A DNA stretch of 56,644 nt from UMGS1387 sp045577475 (lineage in GTDB: Bacteria; Bacillota; Clostridia; Oscillospirales; CAG-382). The notes beneath the pieces are model-generated. The model was not told the origin of the DNA and did no database searches. It saw only the letters and a list, made by a program, of their open reading frames with translations. Of the stretch, positions 8,579-15,621 are shown in pieces; the first letter of the stretch is position 1; each line of letters opens with the position of its first letter. The DNA lies in NCBI GenBank assembly GCA_045577475.1, contig JAZNIM010000087.1, forward strand, positions 1 to 56,644, read 5' to 3'. The translations under genes and the position numbers were made by a program.

Positions 8579-9448
8579 ATGTTAATAACACTGATAGACG
8601 GACTTAGCCTTGGCAGTATATATGCACTTATTGCCCTTGGCTATACGATGGTATACGGTATCGCAAAGATGCTTAATTTTGCCCACGGTGACGTAATTAT
8701 GGTTGGTGCCTATGCTATTATGCTTACACTTTCCTACACCGTTTCTCCCCTTGCGGCAATAATTGTATCGGTTGTCCTTTGTACCGTTCTCGGAATTGTC
8801 ATAGAAAAAGTTGCCTACAAGCCTTTAAGAGGTTCTTCTCCTCTTGCAGTGCTTATTACGGCAATCGGCGTAAGCTATTTCCTTCAGGGTATCGCACAGT
8901 TGATTTTCGGCTCTCAGCCTATTCCTGTTGATTCCTCCTGGAAGCTTCCCGCAATTCCCTTTTTCAACAAGATCGGCATCACAACCTCAGCTGTTGTGAC
9001 ACTTATCTGCGGTGTTATAATCATGGTTGCTCTTACGGCATTCATCAAATACACAAAAACAGGTTGTGCCATGGTTGCCGTTTCCGAGGACAAGAGTGCG
9101 GCAATTCTCATGGGTATCAACGTAAACAAAATCATTTCGACTACCTTTGCAATAGGATCGGCACTTGCGGCTTTTGCAGGTATGTTCTATCTTTTACAAA
9201 TTCCCAACGCAGAGCCAACCCTCGGCGCAATGCCCGGTATCACAGCCTTTACGGCAGCAGTTATCGGCGGTATCGGTTCTATTCCCGGGGCAATGATTGG
9301 CGGTATTTTACTCGGAGTAATCGAGAAGCTTTGCCTTGCTTCTCCTCTTGCACCTTATACCGTAGCTGTTAAGTTCAGCTTACTCATAATCATTCTTCTT
9401 GTTAAACCCACGGGTCTTCTTGGTAAGATAACCAGAGAGAAGGTGTAA
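8579..9448 (+). CDS. livH: Branched-chain amino acid ABC transporter permease LivH
   Basis: 289-residue polytopic membrane permease with about eight hydrophobic segments. It begins LITLIDGLSLGSIYALIALG, as is usual for LivH, and contains the cytoplasmic-loop motif following GCAMVAVSEDKSAAILMGIN (coupling to the ATPases) near residues 162-181. The ATG at 8579 has TAGGAG eight bases upstream; the frame upstream is open but has no better signal. LivM starts 2 bp after the stop codon, consistent with translational coupling. Confidence 0.92.
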   Translation: MLITLIDGLSLGSIYALIALGYTMVYGIAKMLNFAHGDVIMVGAYAIMLTLSYTVSPLAAIIVSVVLCTVLGIVIEKVAYKPLRGSSPLAVLITAIGVSYFLQGIAQLIFGSQPIPVDSSWKLPAIPFFNKIGITTSAVVTLICGVIIMVALTAFIKYTKTGCAMVAVSEDKSAAILMGINVNKIISTTFAIGSALAAFAGMFYLLQIPNAEPTLGAMPGITAFTAAVIGGIGSIPGAMIGGILLGVIEKLCLASPLAPYTVAVKFSLLIIILLVKPTGLLGKITREKV

Positions 9449-9450
9449 GA

Positions 9451-10620
9451 ATGAAAAACAAAAAATTCGATTTTAAAGTTAAAGATTTTATAAACTACGG
9501 CATTGTGCTTGCACTGTTAATTTTCGGTGTAGCTATGCTTATGACAGGAAGGCTGCGTTCTTCAACGGCACAGCTTCTTGCCCAGATGGGTTACAGCATC
9601 ATTCTTGCAGTATCCCTTAACCTTGTTGTAGGCTTTCTCGGCGAGTTAAGCCTCGGCCACGCAGGATTTATGTGCGTCGGCTCTTACATCGGCGGCTTCT
9701 GTGCAATACTCTTAAAGCAAAACGTATTGCCCGGCATGAAGCTTCCCGTTATTATAATCGCAATGCTTATCGGCGGCGCTGTTGCCGCATTGTTCGGCTT
9801 TATCATCGGTCTGCCCTCACTCAGACTCAAGGGCGACTATCTTGCAATCGTAACGCTTGCGTTCGGTGAGATTGTAAGAAACATCTTCAAAAACCAAGAA
9901 ATATTCGGCGGGGCAAGAGGTCTTACAACCGGCAGCCTCACCTATGATACAAGACAATCCCCCACCCTTTTCATCGTCACCTTTATTGTTGCGCTCATTA
10001 TGCTCATCGTCGTTCAGAACCTTGTAAAGAGCAAGCACGGCAGAGCTATAACCGCCATCCGTGACAATGAAATTGCTGCAAAAGCAATGGGTATCAACGT
10101 TACCTTCTACAAGCTGTTTGTATTTATCATTGCCGCATTCTTTGCAGGCTGTGCGGGTGTTATTTACTCCCACACAACAACTCCCGTACTCTACACCTTC
10201 TTCTCCTACAACTACTCCATTGAAATACTCGTTATGGTAGTTCTCGGCGGAATGGGCAGCATTTCGGGTTCGATACTTGCAGCAATCTTTATCACAGGCA
10301 TGAACTTTGTGCTTCAGAGCCAGCTTTCAGGCGACCTTGCTTCATTAAGAAACGTTGTATATGCAATCATTCTTATTGTGGTTGTGGTATTCGGAAACGC
10401 CCCCGCTCTCAAGAGCTTCAGAGAAAAGTACAGCTTTGGTGCACTTATTGCACGCTTCAGGAAAAACAAAGTATCAGATCCCTCCAAGAAAAAGGATGAC
10501 GAAGCAAAGTGGGCAAGAGTTCCCACCAAAATCAAAATGGATGCCATCCTTTCAACCGATTTAAACACCGATCCCAACTCTTTCGGTGCAAACAACACCA
10601 GCGGCAAGGAGGGCAAATAA
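9451..10620 (+). CDS. livM: Branched-chain amino acid ABC transporter permease LivM
   Basis: 389-residue second permease. It has several transmembrane segments and the family signatures LSLGHAGFM (about residue 68), LPSLRLKGDYLAIVTLAFGE (about 125-144) and GRAITAIRDNEIAAKAMGI (about 195-213), the last being the ATPase-coupling loop. After the last membrane segment it carries an unusual hydrophilic tail of about 60 residues rich in Lys, Asp and Asn, longer than in common LivM proteins. It lies directly between livH and livG with no usable gap. Confidence 0.92.
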   Translation: MKNKKFDFKVKDFINYGIVLALLIFGVAMLMTGRLRSSTAQLLAQMGYSIILAVSLNLVVGFLGELSLGHAGFMCVGSYIGGFCAILLKQNVLPGMKLPVIIIAMLIGGAVAALFGFIIGLPSLRLKGDYLAIVTLAFGEIVRNIFKNQEIFGGARGLTTGSLTYDTRQSPTLFIVTFIVALIMLIVVQNLVKSKHGRAITAIRDNEIAAKAMGINVTFYKLFVFIIAAFFAGCAGVIYSHTTTPVLYTFFSYNYSIEILVMVVLGGMGSISGSILAAIFITGMNFVLQSQLSGDLASLRNVVYAIILIVVVVFGNAPALKSFREKYSFGALIARFRKNKVSDPSKKKDDEAKWARVPTKIKMDAILSTDLNTDPNSFGANNTSGKEGK

Positions 10621-10621
10621 A

Positions 10622-11416
10622 ATGAGTGAAGTTTTACTTCAAACCAAGAATCTCGGCATCTCCTTCGGAGGTCTTAAAGCCGTACAGGATATCAACCTTA
10701 CAATCAACAAAAAAGAGCTTTGCGGTCTTATCGGTCCTAACGGTGCAGGTAAAACCACGGTATTCAACCTTCTTACGGGTGTTTACAAGCCCACCACAGG
10801 TTCATTCAACCTTGACGGCGTTGAGCTTGCAGGCAAAAAGCAGGAAATAATCAACCGCAAGGGTATCGCACGTACTTTCCAGAACATCAGACTTTTCAAC
10901 AATATGACTGTTATCAGCAATGTTATGGTAGGTCTTCACAATCTTCCCGAATTCAGATGCACCCCCTTTACCAGCATGTTCAGACTTCCAAGACATTTTT
11001 CCAACGAAAGAAAAATGAGAGAGCGTGCAAAGGAGCTTCTTGAAATTTTCGGTCTTCTTGATGAAAGAAACGTACTTGCCTGCAACCTTCCTTACGGTAA
11101 GCAGAGAAAACTTGAAATCGCAAGAGCACTTGCCACAAATCCTAAGCTTCTTCTTCTTGACGAGCCTGCAGCAGGTATGAATCCCACGGAAACGGCAGAG
11201 CTTCTTGAATGTATCAAGATTATCAGAGAAAAGTTCGGCATTGCAATTCTTGTAATCGAACACGACATGAGCCTTGTCATGAACATATGCGAAAAGATTA
11301 TGGTTATTGACTACGGTCAGACAATCGCTTACGGTACTCCCGAGGAAATTGCTTCCAACAAGCGTGTTATTGAAGCATACCTCGGCAAGGACGAAGAAGA
11401 AGAAACGGCTGAGTAG
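10622..11416 (+). CDS. livG: Branched-chain amino acid ABC transporter ATPase LivG
   Basis: 264-residue ATPase. It shows Walker A GPNGAGKTT (about 38-46), the Q-loop segment ARTFQNIRLF, the degenerate LivG signature region LPYGKQRKLEIARAL, Walker B LLLLDEPAAGMNP and the H-loop VIEHDM. The ATG at 10622 lies one base after the livM stop codon, and its ribosome binding site (AAGGAGGG, 10607-10614) is inside the livM coding sequence, so translation is probably coupled. It pairs with LivF as a heterodimer under the LivHM channel. Confidence 0.94.
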   Translation: MSEVLLQTKNLGISFGGLKAVQDINLTINKKELCGLIGPNGAGKTTVFNLLTGVYKPTTGSFNLDGVELAGKKQEIINRKGIARTFQNIRLFNNMTVISNVMVGLHNLPEFRCTPFTSMFRLPRHFSNERKMRERAKELLEIFGLLDERNVLACNLPYGKQRKLEIARALATNPKLLLLDEPAAGMNPTETAELLECIKIIREKFGIAILVIEHDMSLVMNICEKIMVIDYGQTIAYGTPEEIASNKRVIEAYLGKDEEEETAE

Positions 11417-11429
11417 GAGGTAAATAACA

Positions 11430-12134
11430 ATGTTAAAACTTGATAATGTATTTGTTTCCTACGGTGCCATTCAGGCAATCAAGGATGTAAGCATAACCGT
11501 TAACGACGGAGAGCTTGTTTCACTCATCGGTGCAAACGGAGCTGGCAAAACCACCATTCTTCACACCATTACAGGTCTTACGCCTGCCGCAAGCGGTTCA
11601 ATCACCTATGACGGCATTGATTTAAGAAAGCATCCCGCATACAAGATTGTAACCGAGGGACTTGCACACGTTCCCGAAGGACGTCATGTATTTACAGGTA
11701 TGACAGTTTCGGAAAACCTTGCTATGGGTGCTTACTTCAGAAAAGACAAAAAGAAGATTGCCACAGACCTTGAAAAGGTTTTCACCTTTTTCCCCAGACT
11801 TAAAGAGCGTTCCAAGCAGCTTGCAGGAACTCTCTCGGGCGGTGAGCAGCAGATGCTTGCCATGGGCAGAGCCATAATGTCAAGCCCCAAGCTTGTTGTT
11901 ATGGACGAGCCTTCAATGGGTCTTTCCCCCCTGCTTGTTAAAGAAGTATTCAATATCATAAAGCAGATGCACGAGTCGGGTATAACCATTCTTTTGGTTG
12001 AACAGAACGCAAAAATGGCACTCTCAATTGCAGACCGTGCTTACGTTCTTGAAACAGGTAAAATCGTCATGGAAGGCAACGCAAGCGACCTCCTCGGCGA
12101 CCCCAGAGTAAAAAAAGCCTACCTCGGTGCTTAG
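11430..12134 (+). CDS. livF: Branched-chain amino acid ABC transporter ATPase LivF
   Basis: 234-residue second ATPase of the system. It has Walker A GANGAGKTT (about 36-44), signature LSGGEQQMLAMGRA, Walker B LVVMDEPSMGLSP and the H-loop LLVEQN characteristic of LivF. TAGGAGG precedes the ATG, overlapping the livG stop. It is the last gene of livJHMGF and is followed at once by the tandem hairpins and composite repeat at 12134-12358, whose final hairpin is the probable operon terminator. Confidence 0.94.
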   Translation: MLKLDNVFVSYGAIQAIKDVSITVNDGELVSLIGANGAGKTTILHTITGLTPAASGSITYDGIDLRKHPAYKIVTEGLAHVPEGRHVFTGMTVSENLAMGAYFRKDKKKIATDLEKVFTFFPRLKERSKQLAGTLSGGEQQMLAMGRAIMSSPKLVVMDEPSMGLSPLLVKEVFNIIKQMHESGITILLVEQNAKMALSIADRAYVLETGKIVMEGNASDLLGDPRVKKAYLGA

Positions 12135-12191
12135 TCGGGTACGCCCGACAGCGGTGACGTGAGTCGGGAACGCCCGACAGCGAATACGTGA
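12134..12191 (+). repeat. Two tandem 29-bp hairpin units after livF
   Basis: Unit 1 (12134-12162) and unit 2 (12163-12191) match at about 25 of 29 bases. Each folds as GTCGGG, a 4-nt loop (TACG or AACG), CCCGAC, and ends in ACGTGA. Unit 1 begins on the last base of the livF stop codon. In tpiA and fba the equivalent place holds a different stop-proximal hairpin. Confidence 0.8.
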
Positions 12192-12285
12192 CCACATCGT
12201 AGCAAATAATCCTGTCACCGATGCCCGAACTGTGTTCCGTTTGACCGCCATAAACGCCAGCGGTCAAACTCGATGCTTCACCAAC
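12187..12285 (+). repeat. Structured intergenic repeat, module A (copy 1)
   Basis: Ordered conserved blocks: CGTGACCA (12187-12194), GTCACCGATGCCCGAA (12214-12229), a 10-bp hairpin GTTTGACCGC/GCGGTCAAAC (12239-12248 with 12260-12269, 11-nt loop) and TGCTTCACCAAC (12274-12285). The same blocks in the same order and with nearly the same spacing occur on the minus strand at 41123-41222 after tpiA. There is no ORF in it. Confidence 0.85.
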
Positions 12286-12310
12286 GGAACATAAGAATTA
12301 ATTTGTGTTA

Positions 12311-12358
12311 ATGATGCACAGTTAGCCAAAAAGACAGCCAAATAGCGGCTGTCTTTTT
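12311..12358 (+). terminator. Terminator of the liv operon, module C (copy 1)
   Basis: The linker ATGATGCACAGTTAGCC leads to a 12-bp stem, AAAAAGACAGCC/GGCTGTCTTTTT (12328-12339 with 12347-12358), with a 7-nt loop AAATAGC and a T-tract. Related copies with the loop AAACAAC follow tpiA and fba. Confidence 0.88.
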
Positions 12359-12411
12359 GTTTTTCCATAATAAAATGTATGGAACAACGGTCACATCATC
12401 CCACGGTAACA

Positions 12412-12436
12412 AAAAAGAACCGCCTGAGCGGTTCCA
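12412..12436 (-). terminator. Terminator of the 54-residue membrane protein gene
   Basis: On the minus strand, GGAACCGC/GCGGTTCT form a short-loop hairpin followed by TTTTTTG, just beyond the stop codon at 12454. Confidence 0.85.
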
Positions 12437-12453
12437 ACAAATATTAATAAAAA

Positions 12454-12618
12454 TCAAACTTCTTCAACAATTACTTCCTCAGAAACTATGAATTTTTTCA
12501 CTTCTGAGTCAGCTCTTTCTTCACAAACCGCAGAGAGAACGTTTACCGTAAGTAACACAAGCATCACCAACGCCGCCACAAACACAAGCTTTATTTCCAT
12601 TGATATTTTCTTTAACAT
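12454..12618 (-). CDS. Small single-pass membrane protein, 54 residues
   Basis: The frame starts MLKKISMEIKLVFVAALVML, continues with hydrophobic residues to about 30, then has an acidic cytoplasmic or extracellular tail ending EEVIVEEV. It forms one transmembrane segment or an uncleaved signal anchor. Support for a real gene: AAGGGAT ribosome binding site upstream, a consensus SigA promoter at 12688-12716, and its own terminator at 12412-12436. I do not recognise the family. It diverges from trhA, which has a separate promoter. Confidence 0.75.
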   Translation of the reverse strand: MLKKISMEIKLVFVAALVMLVLLTVNVLSAVCEERADSEVKKFIVSEEVIVEEV

Positions 12619-12687
12619 TTATAAATCATCCCTTTACAGATTGAATACATCATATCCGAGATTTCATAATCTTTTGTTTACAAATAT

Positions 12688-12716
12688 GTTATACCACCAA
12701 TAATTCAATTTGTCAA
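12688..12716 (-). promoter_or_regulatory. SigA promoter of the small membrane protein gene
   Basis: On the minus strand: TTGACA (12716-12711), 17-nt spacer, TATAAC (12693-12688). Confidence 0.85.
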
Positions 12717-12797
12717 TAGTATTTTTTAATTTTCTTAACATTTGCTTCATTTGAGCAAATTTTACATTTTATTATTGTAAATATTCAACAAATGTTA

Positions 12798-12826
12798 TTG
12801 ACTGAGTAAACAAGTATGGATATAAT
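12798..12826 (+). promoter_or_regulatory. SigA promoter of trhA
   Basis: TTGACT at 12798-12803, 17-nt spacer, TATAAT at 12821-12826. Confidence 0.85.
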
Positions 12827-12889
12827 AAGTCATGTTAAATGGTATTATGTTTTCATTCAAATACATTCCTTTATGCAGGAGGTAAGGAT

Positions 12890-13549
12890 ATGACAAAAAC
12901 ACGTTTCAATCTGCCAAAATACACCCTCAGTGAAGAACTGCTGAATTCAATAAGCCACGGCATCGGTGCAGGACTGTCTGTTGCAGCATTGGTTTTATGC
13001 ATTGTTCGTGCAGCTTATCAAAGCACAGCCGCAGGTGTTGTGGGTGCTTCCATTTACGGTGCTACGCTTGTTATTCTTTACTGCATGTCAACCTTATATC
13101 ATGCTATTACCAATCAAACAGCAAGACGTGTTTTCAGAGTATTCGACCACACCTCCATATATCTTCTCATTGCAGGAACATACACTCCAATAACCCTTGT
13201 AACCCTCAGAGGTCCTATGGGTTGGACACTCTTTGGCATCGTCTGGGGCATTGCTGTTCTGGGAATTGTATTTAACTCCATAAGCATTGAGCGATTCAAG
13301 AAGTTTTCCATGGTAAGCTATATTGTCATGGGCTGGGCGATAGTTATCGGTGCAAAGGACATTATTGCAAAGCTTGACAGGGGCGGACTTATGTTCCTTC
13401 TTTTAGGCGGAATTGCTTACACCGTTGGTATTATTTTCTATGCACTCAAGAAAAAGAGATACATGCACTCGGTATGGCACTTCTTTGTACTTGCAGGAAG
13501 CATTCTTCAGTTCTTTGCCGTGTATATCTATGTTCTTCCCGTAAAATAA
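12890..13549 (+). CDS. trhA: Hemolysin III / TrhA family membrane protein (PAQR superfamily)
   Basis: 219-residue protein with seven hydrophobic segments. It shows the family's metal-site and fold motifs: EELLNSISHGIGAGLS (about 13-28), LYCMSTLYHAI (about 64-74), FDHTSIYLLIAGTYTPI (about 87-103) and the C-terminal HSVWHFFVLAGSILQFFAV. TrhA proteins are linked to membrane energetics and fluidity homeostasis; the haemolysin name is historical. The ATG at 12890 has GCAGGAGGTAAGG just before it; the frame upstream starts before the ribosome binding site. It is monocistronic, with its own promoter and a terminator at 13599-13628. Confidence 0.9.
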   Translation: MTKTRFNLPKYTLSEELLNSISHGIGAGLSVAALVLCIVRAAYQSTAAGVVGASIYGATLVILYCMSTLYHAITNQTARRVFRVFDHTSIYLLIAGTYTPITLVTLRGPMGWTLFGIVWGIAVLGIVFNSISIERFKKFSMVSYIVMGWAIVIGAKDIIAKLDRGGLMFLLLGGIAYTVGIIFYALKKKRYMHSVWHFFVLAGSILQFFAVYIYVLPVK

Positions 13550-13598
13550 CAGGCAATCGCAGCCGCAAATATTTCTTCTTAAAAAATTCAAAGCTGAC

Positions 13599-13628
13599 AA
13601 GAACTGTTCTACGGAGCAGTTCTTTTTA
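13599..13628 (+). terminator. Terminator after trhA
   Basis: AAGAACTG/CAGTTCTT stem (13599-13606 with 13617-13624) followed by a T-rich tail. Confidence 0.85.
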
Positions 13629-13855
13629 TTATTTGATACAATTTATACAATTTCTCAGTGATTTTTCGGTGATTTATCATAATATTGACTCAAATTTTGT
13701 AAACAATCACCAAATCTGTTGACACATGCTCACGAAAAAGCTATAATAATAAGGTATAATTGTGTCAAAATTTGTTTTGGCAGAATTTCTGTATTTAAAA
13801 TATAATAATGTATAACAAGTGTGTACAAAAACACACCATGAAATGAGGTTCACAA
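13629..13855. other. Intergenic region upstream of aspartate kinase
   Basis: AT-rich leader with one clear promoter (13719-13747) and about 100 bases of untranslated leader. No riboswitch fold (lysine or SAM) or ORF was recognised. Confidence 0.5.
13719..13747 (+). promoter_or_regulatory. SigA promoter of aspartate kinase
   Basis: Perfect consensus TTGACA (13719-13724), 17-nt spacer, TATAAT (13742-13747). Confidence 0.88.
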
Positions 13856-15181
13856 ATGAGCATCAAGGTAACAAAATTCGGCGGCAGCTCTCTTGCCAGT
13901 GCCGAACAGTTCAAGAAGGTTGCAGACATAGTTCTGTCTGACCGTGACAGAAAGTATGTAGTTCCTTCCGCACCCGGCAAGCGTTTTTCGGGTGACACAA
14001 AGGTTACAGACCTTCTCTATCAGTGCTATGACGAATTCAGCAGAGGCGAGGACTCCCCCGCTTTTGTTCAGATTAAAGAAAGATACAATCTCATAATTGA
14101 GGGTCTTGGTCTTGACCTTTCCCTTGACCACGAGTTTGAGCTTTTAAGACTCAGCTTTATCGGCAGAGCAGGACGTGACTATGCCGCAAGCCGCGGTGAA
14201 TACCTTAACGGTATCATTCTTGCAAAATACCTCGGCTTTGACTTTATTGATGCGGCTGACGTTATCTTCTTCAAGGGTGACGGCACATTCGACTCCGAAA
14301 AGACAAACGACGTCATGAGTGAGCGTCTTGCAAAAAGCGAATACGCCGTAATTCCCGGCTTCTACGGCAAAATGCCAAACGACACCATCCGCACCTTCTC
14401 AAGAGGAGGAAGCGACATCACAGGTGCTATCGTTGCAAGAGCTGCCCATGCGGACGAATACGAAAACTGGACAGACGTATCCGGCTTTATGATTGCCGAC
14501 CCCAGAATTGTTGAAAATCCTAAGTACATCTCCGTAATCACATACAAAGAGCTTCGCGAGCTTTCCTACATGGGTGCTACCGTTCTTCACGCAGACTCAA
14601 TTTTCCCCGTTAAGACCAGCGGTATTCCCATTCACATCAAGAACACCAACGCTCCCGACGACGAGGGTACAATGATTGTTACCCACACAACCCCCGAAGA
14701 AGATACAACCGTTATCACGGGTATCGCAGGCAAAAAGGACTTCTCGGTTCTCACCCTTGAAAAGGACATGATGAACGAGGAAAAGGGCTTTGGCAGACGT
14801 CTTTTACAGGTTCTTGAAAGACATGACCTTTCCTTTGAGCACCTTCCCAGCGGCATTGACACCATGAGCGTTGTTATCAACGACCACGAGCTTGCAGGCA
14901 AGGAAGACGACATCATTGCAGACCTTGTTGAAACCTGTTCACCCGACACCATCAGCGTTGAAAAGAACATCGCACTTATCGCTGTTGTCGGACGAGGCAT
15001 GAAGAATGCCAAGGGTACTGCGGCAAGTCTTTTCAGTGCGTTGGCAGCAGCCGACATCAACATCAGAATGATTGACCAGGGTTCAAGCGAGCTTAACATC
15101 ATCGTAGGCGTTGACAACAAGGACTTTGAAAAGGCAATTACCGAAACCTATGCTTACTTTGAAAAGAACAATCTCATTTAA
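13856..15181 (+). CDS. lysC: Aspartate kinase
   Basis: 441-residue cytoplasmic enzyme phosphorylating L-aspartate, the first step to Lys, Thr and Met. The kinase domain has KFGGSSLAS at residues 5-13, SRGGSDITGAIVA near 183-195 and ENWTDVSGFMIADPRIV near 203-219. The C-terminus carries two ACT domains (about 300-370 and 375-441), the second with AVVGRGMKN and NIRMIDQGSSELNIIVGV, so feedback inhibition by a pathway amino acid is likely. Its sequence resembles the monofunctional form found in many Clostridia. It has its own promoter and no terminator before the T-box region, so some read-through into the symporter leader is possible. Confidence 0.93.
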   Translation: MSIKVTKFGGSSLASAEQFKKVADIVLSDRDRKYVVPSAPGKRFSGDTKVTDLLYQCYDEFSRGEDSPAFVQIKERYNLIIEGLGLDLSLDHEFELLRLSFIGRAGRDYAASRGEYLNGIILAKYLGFDFIDAADVIFFKGDGTFDSEKTNDVMSERLAKSEYAVIPGFYGKMPNDTIRTFSRGGSDITGAIVARAAHADEYENWTDVSGFMIADPRIVENPKYISVITYKELRELSYMGATVLHADSIFPVKTSGIPIHIKNTNAPDDEGTMIVTHTTPEEDTTVITGIAGKKDFSVLTLEKDMMNEEKGFGRRLLQVLERHDLSFEHLPSGIDTMSVVINDHELAGKEDDIIADLVETCSPDTISVEKNIALIAVVGRGMKNAKGTAASLFSALAAADINIRMIDQGSSELNIIVGVDNKDFEKAITETYAYFEKNNLI

Positions 15182-15257
15182 ATTTTTTATTTAAATTGTT
15201 CACAAAATGCTGTAGATTTTACTGCTTTATTGTGCTAAAATCTTGTCAACAATAAAG

Positions 15258-15582
15258 GCGATGACCGGAAACAAGTAAGTCTGTTTCACACATCTTCAGA
15301 GAGCCGTCGGTTGGTGAAAGGCGGTAGATTGGAAGCATGCTGAATACATTCCGAGAGCTGCATACCGAAGTTCTGCGACGGCAGAAATAGGCTATGACGT
15401 TTCACACACGTTACAGTGTAAGGGTTAAGGCAGAGCCTTGAAACGAAGAAATCCGACTCGAGTGGTTTTCTTTTGGTGACTGTCCGACCTGCAAAGGCTT
15501 TTACCGAAAGGCAAGAGCAAATTGAGGTGGTACCACGGTTTATATCGTCCTCTGCTATTTAAATTGGCAGAGGGCTTTTTTT
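15258..15582 (+). ncRNA. T-box riboswitch (tRNA-sensing leader) upstream of the sodium:solute symporter
   Basis: Recognisable T-box architecture. Stem I has an AAGTAAGT specifier-loop segment, the AGAGAGCC region and a GGTTGGTG distal loop. The conserved T-box AGGTGGTACCACGG is at 15525-15538, with the TGG that pairs with the tRNA acceptor end at 15528-15530. The terminator CCTCTGC/GCAGAGG (15549-15555 with 15567-15573) is followed by seven Ts. The lower stem GGAA (15267-15270)/TTCC (15349-15352) and the pairing TTCA/TGAA above it place the specifier loop at 15345-15348, giving TAC (Tyr) as the best specifier; ACA (Thr) one base on is the alternative. Uncharged tRNA would favour the antiterminator and induce the transporter. 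Confidence 0.93.
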
Positions 15583-15621
15583 ATACCATTTGTCCAACGC
15601 CAAAGGAAAGGAATGATTTAA

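Noticed and set aside
12134..12191. CRISPR-like tandem repeats
   Set aside because: Only two units without spacers, and each is a self-complementary hairpin; no cas genes in the window.
12488..12703. Plus-strand frame of 71 codons
   Set aside because: It lies opposite the 54-residue gene, whose promoter, ribosome binding site and terminator are on the minus strand.
15182..15258. Separate promoter just upstream of the T-box
   Set aside because: TAAAAT is present but no -35 at the right distance; read-through from aspartate kinase or a weak promoter cannot be told apart.
15335..15341. CAT or ATG as T-box specifier, implying His or Met
   Set aside because: These bases fall in the internal loop above the TTCA/TGAA pairing in my hand fold, not opposite the AGTA segment; TAC at 15345-15347 fits better.
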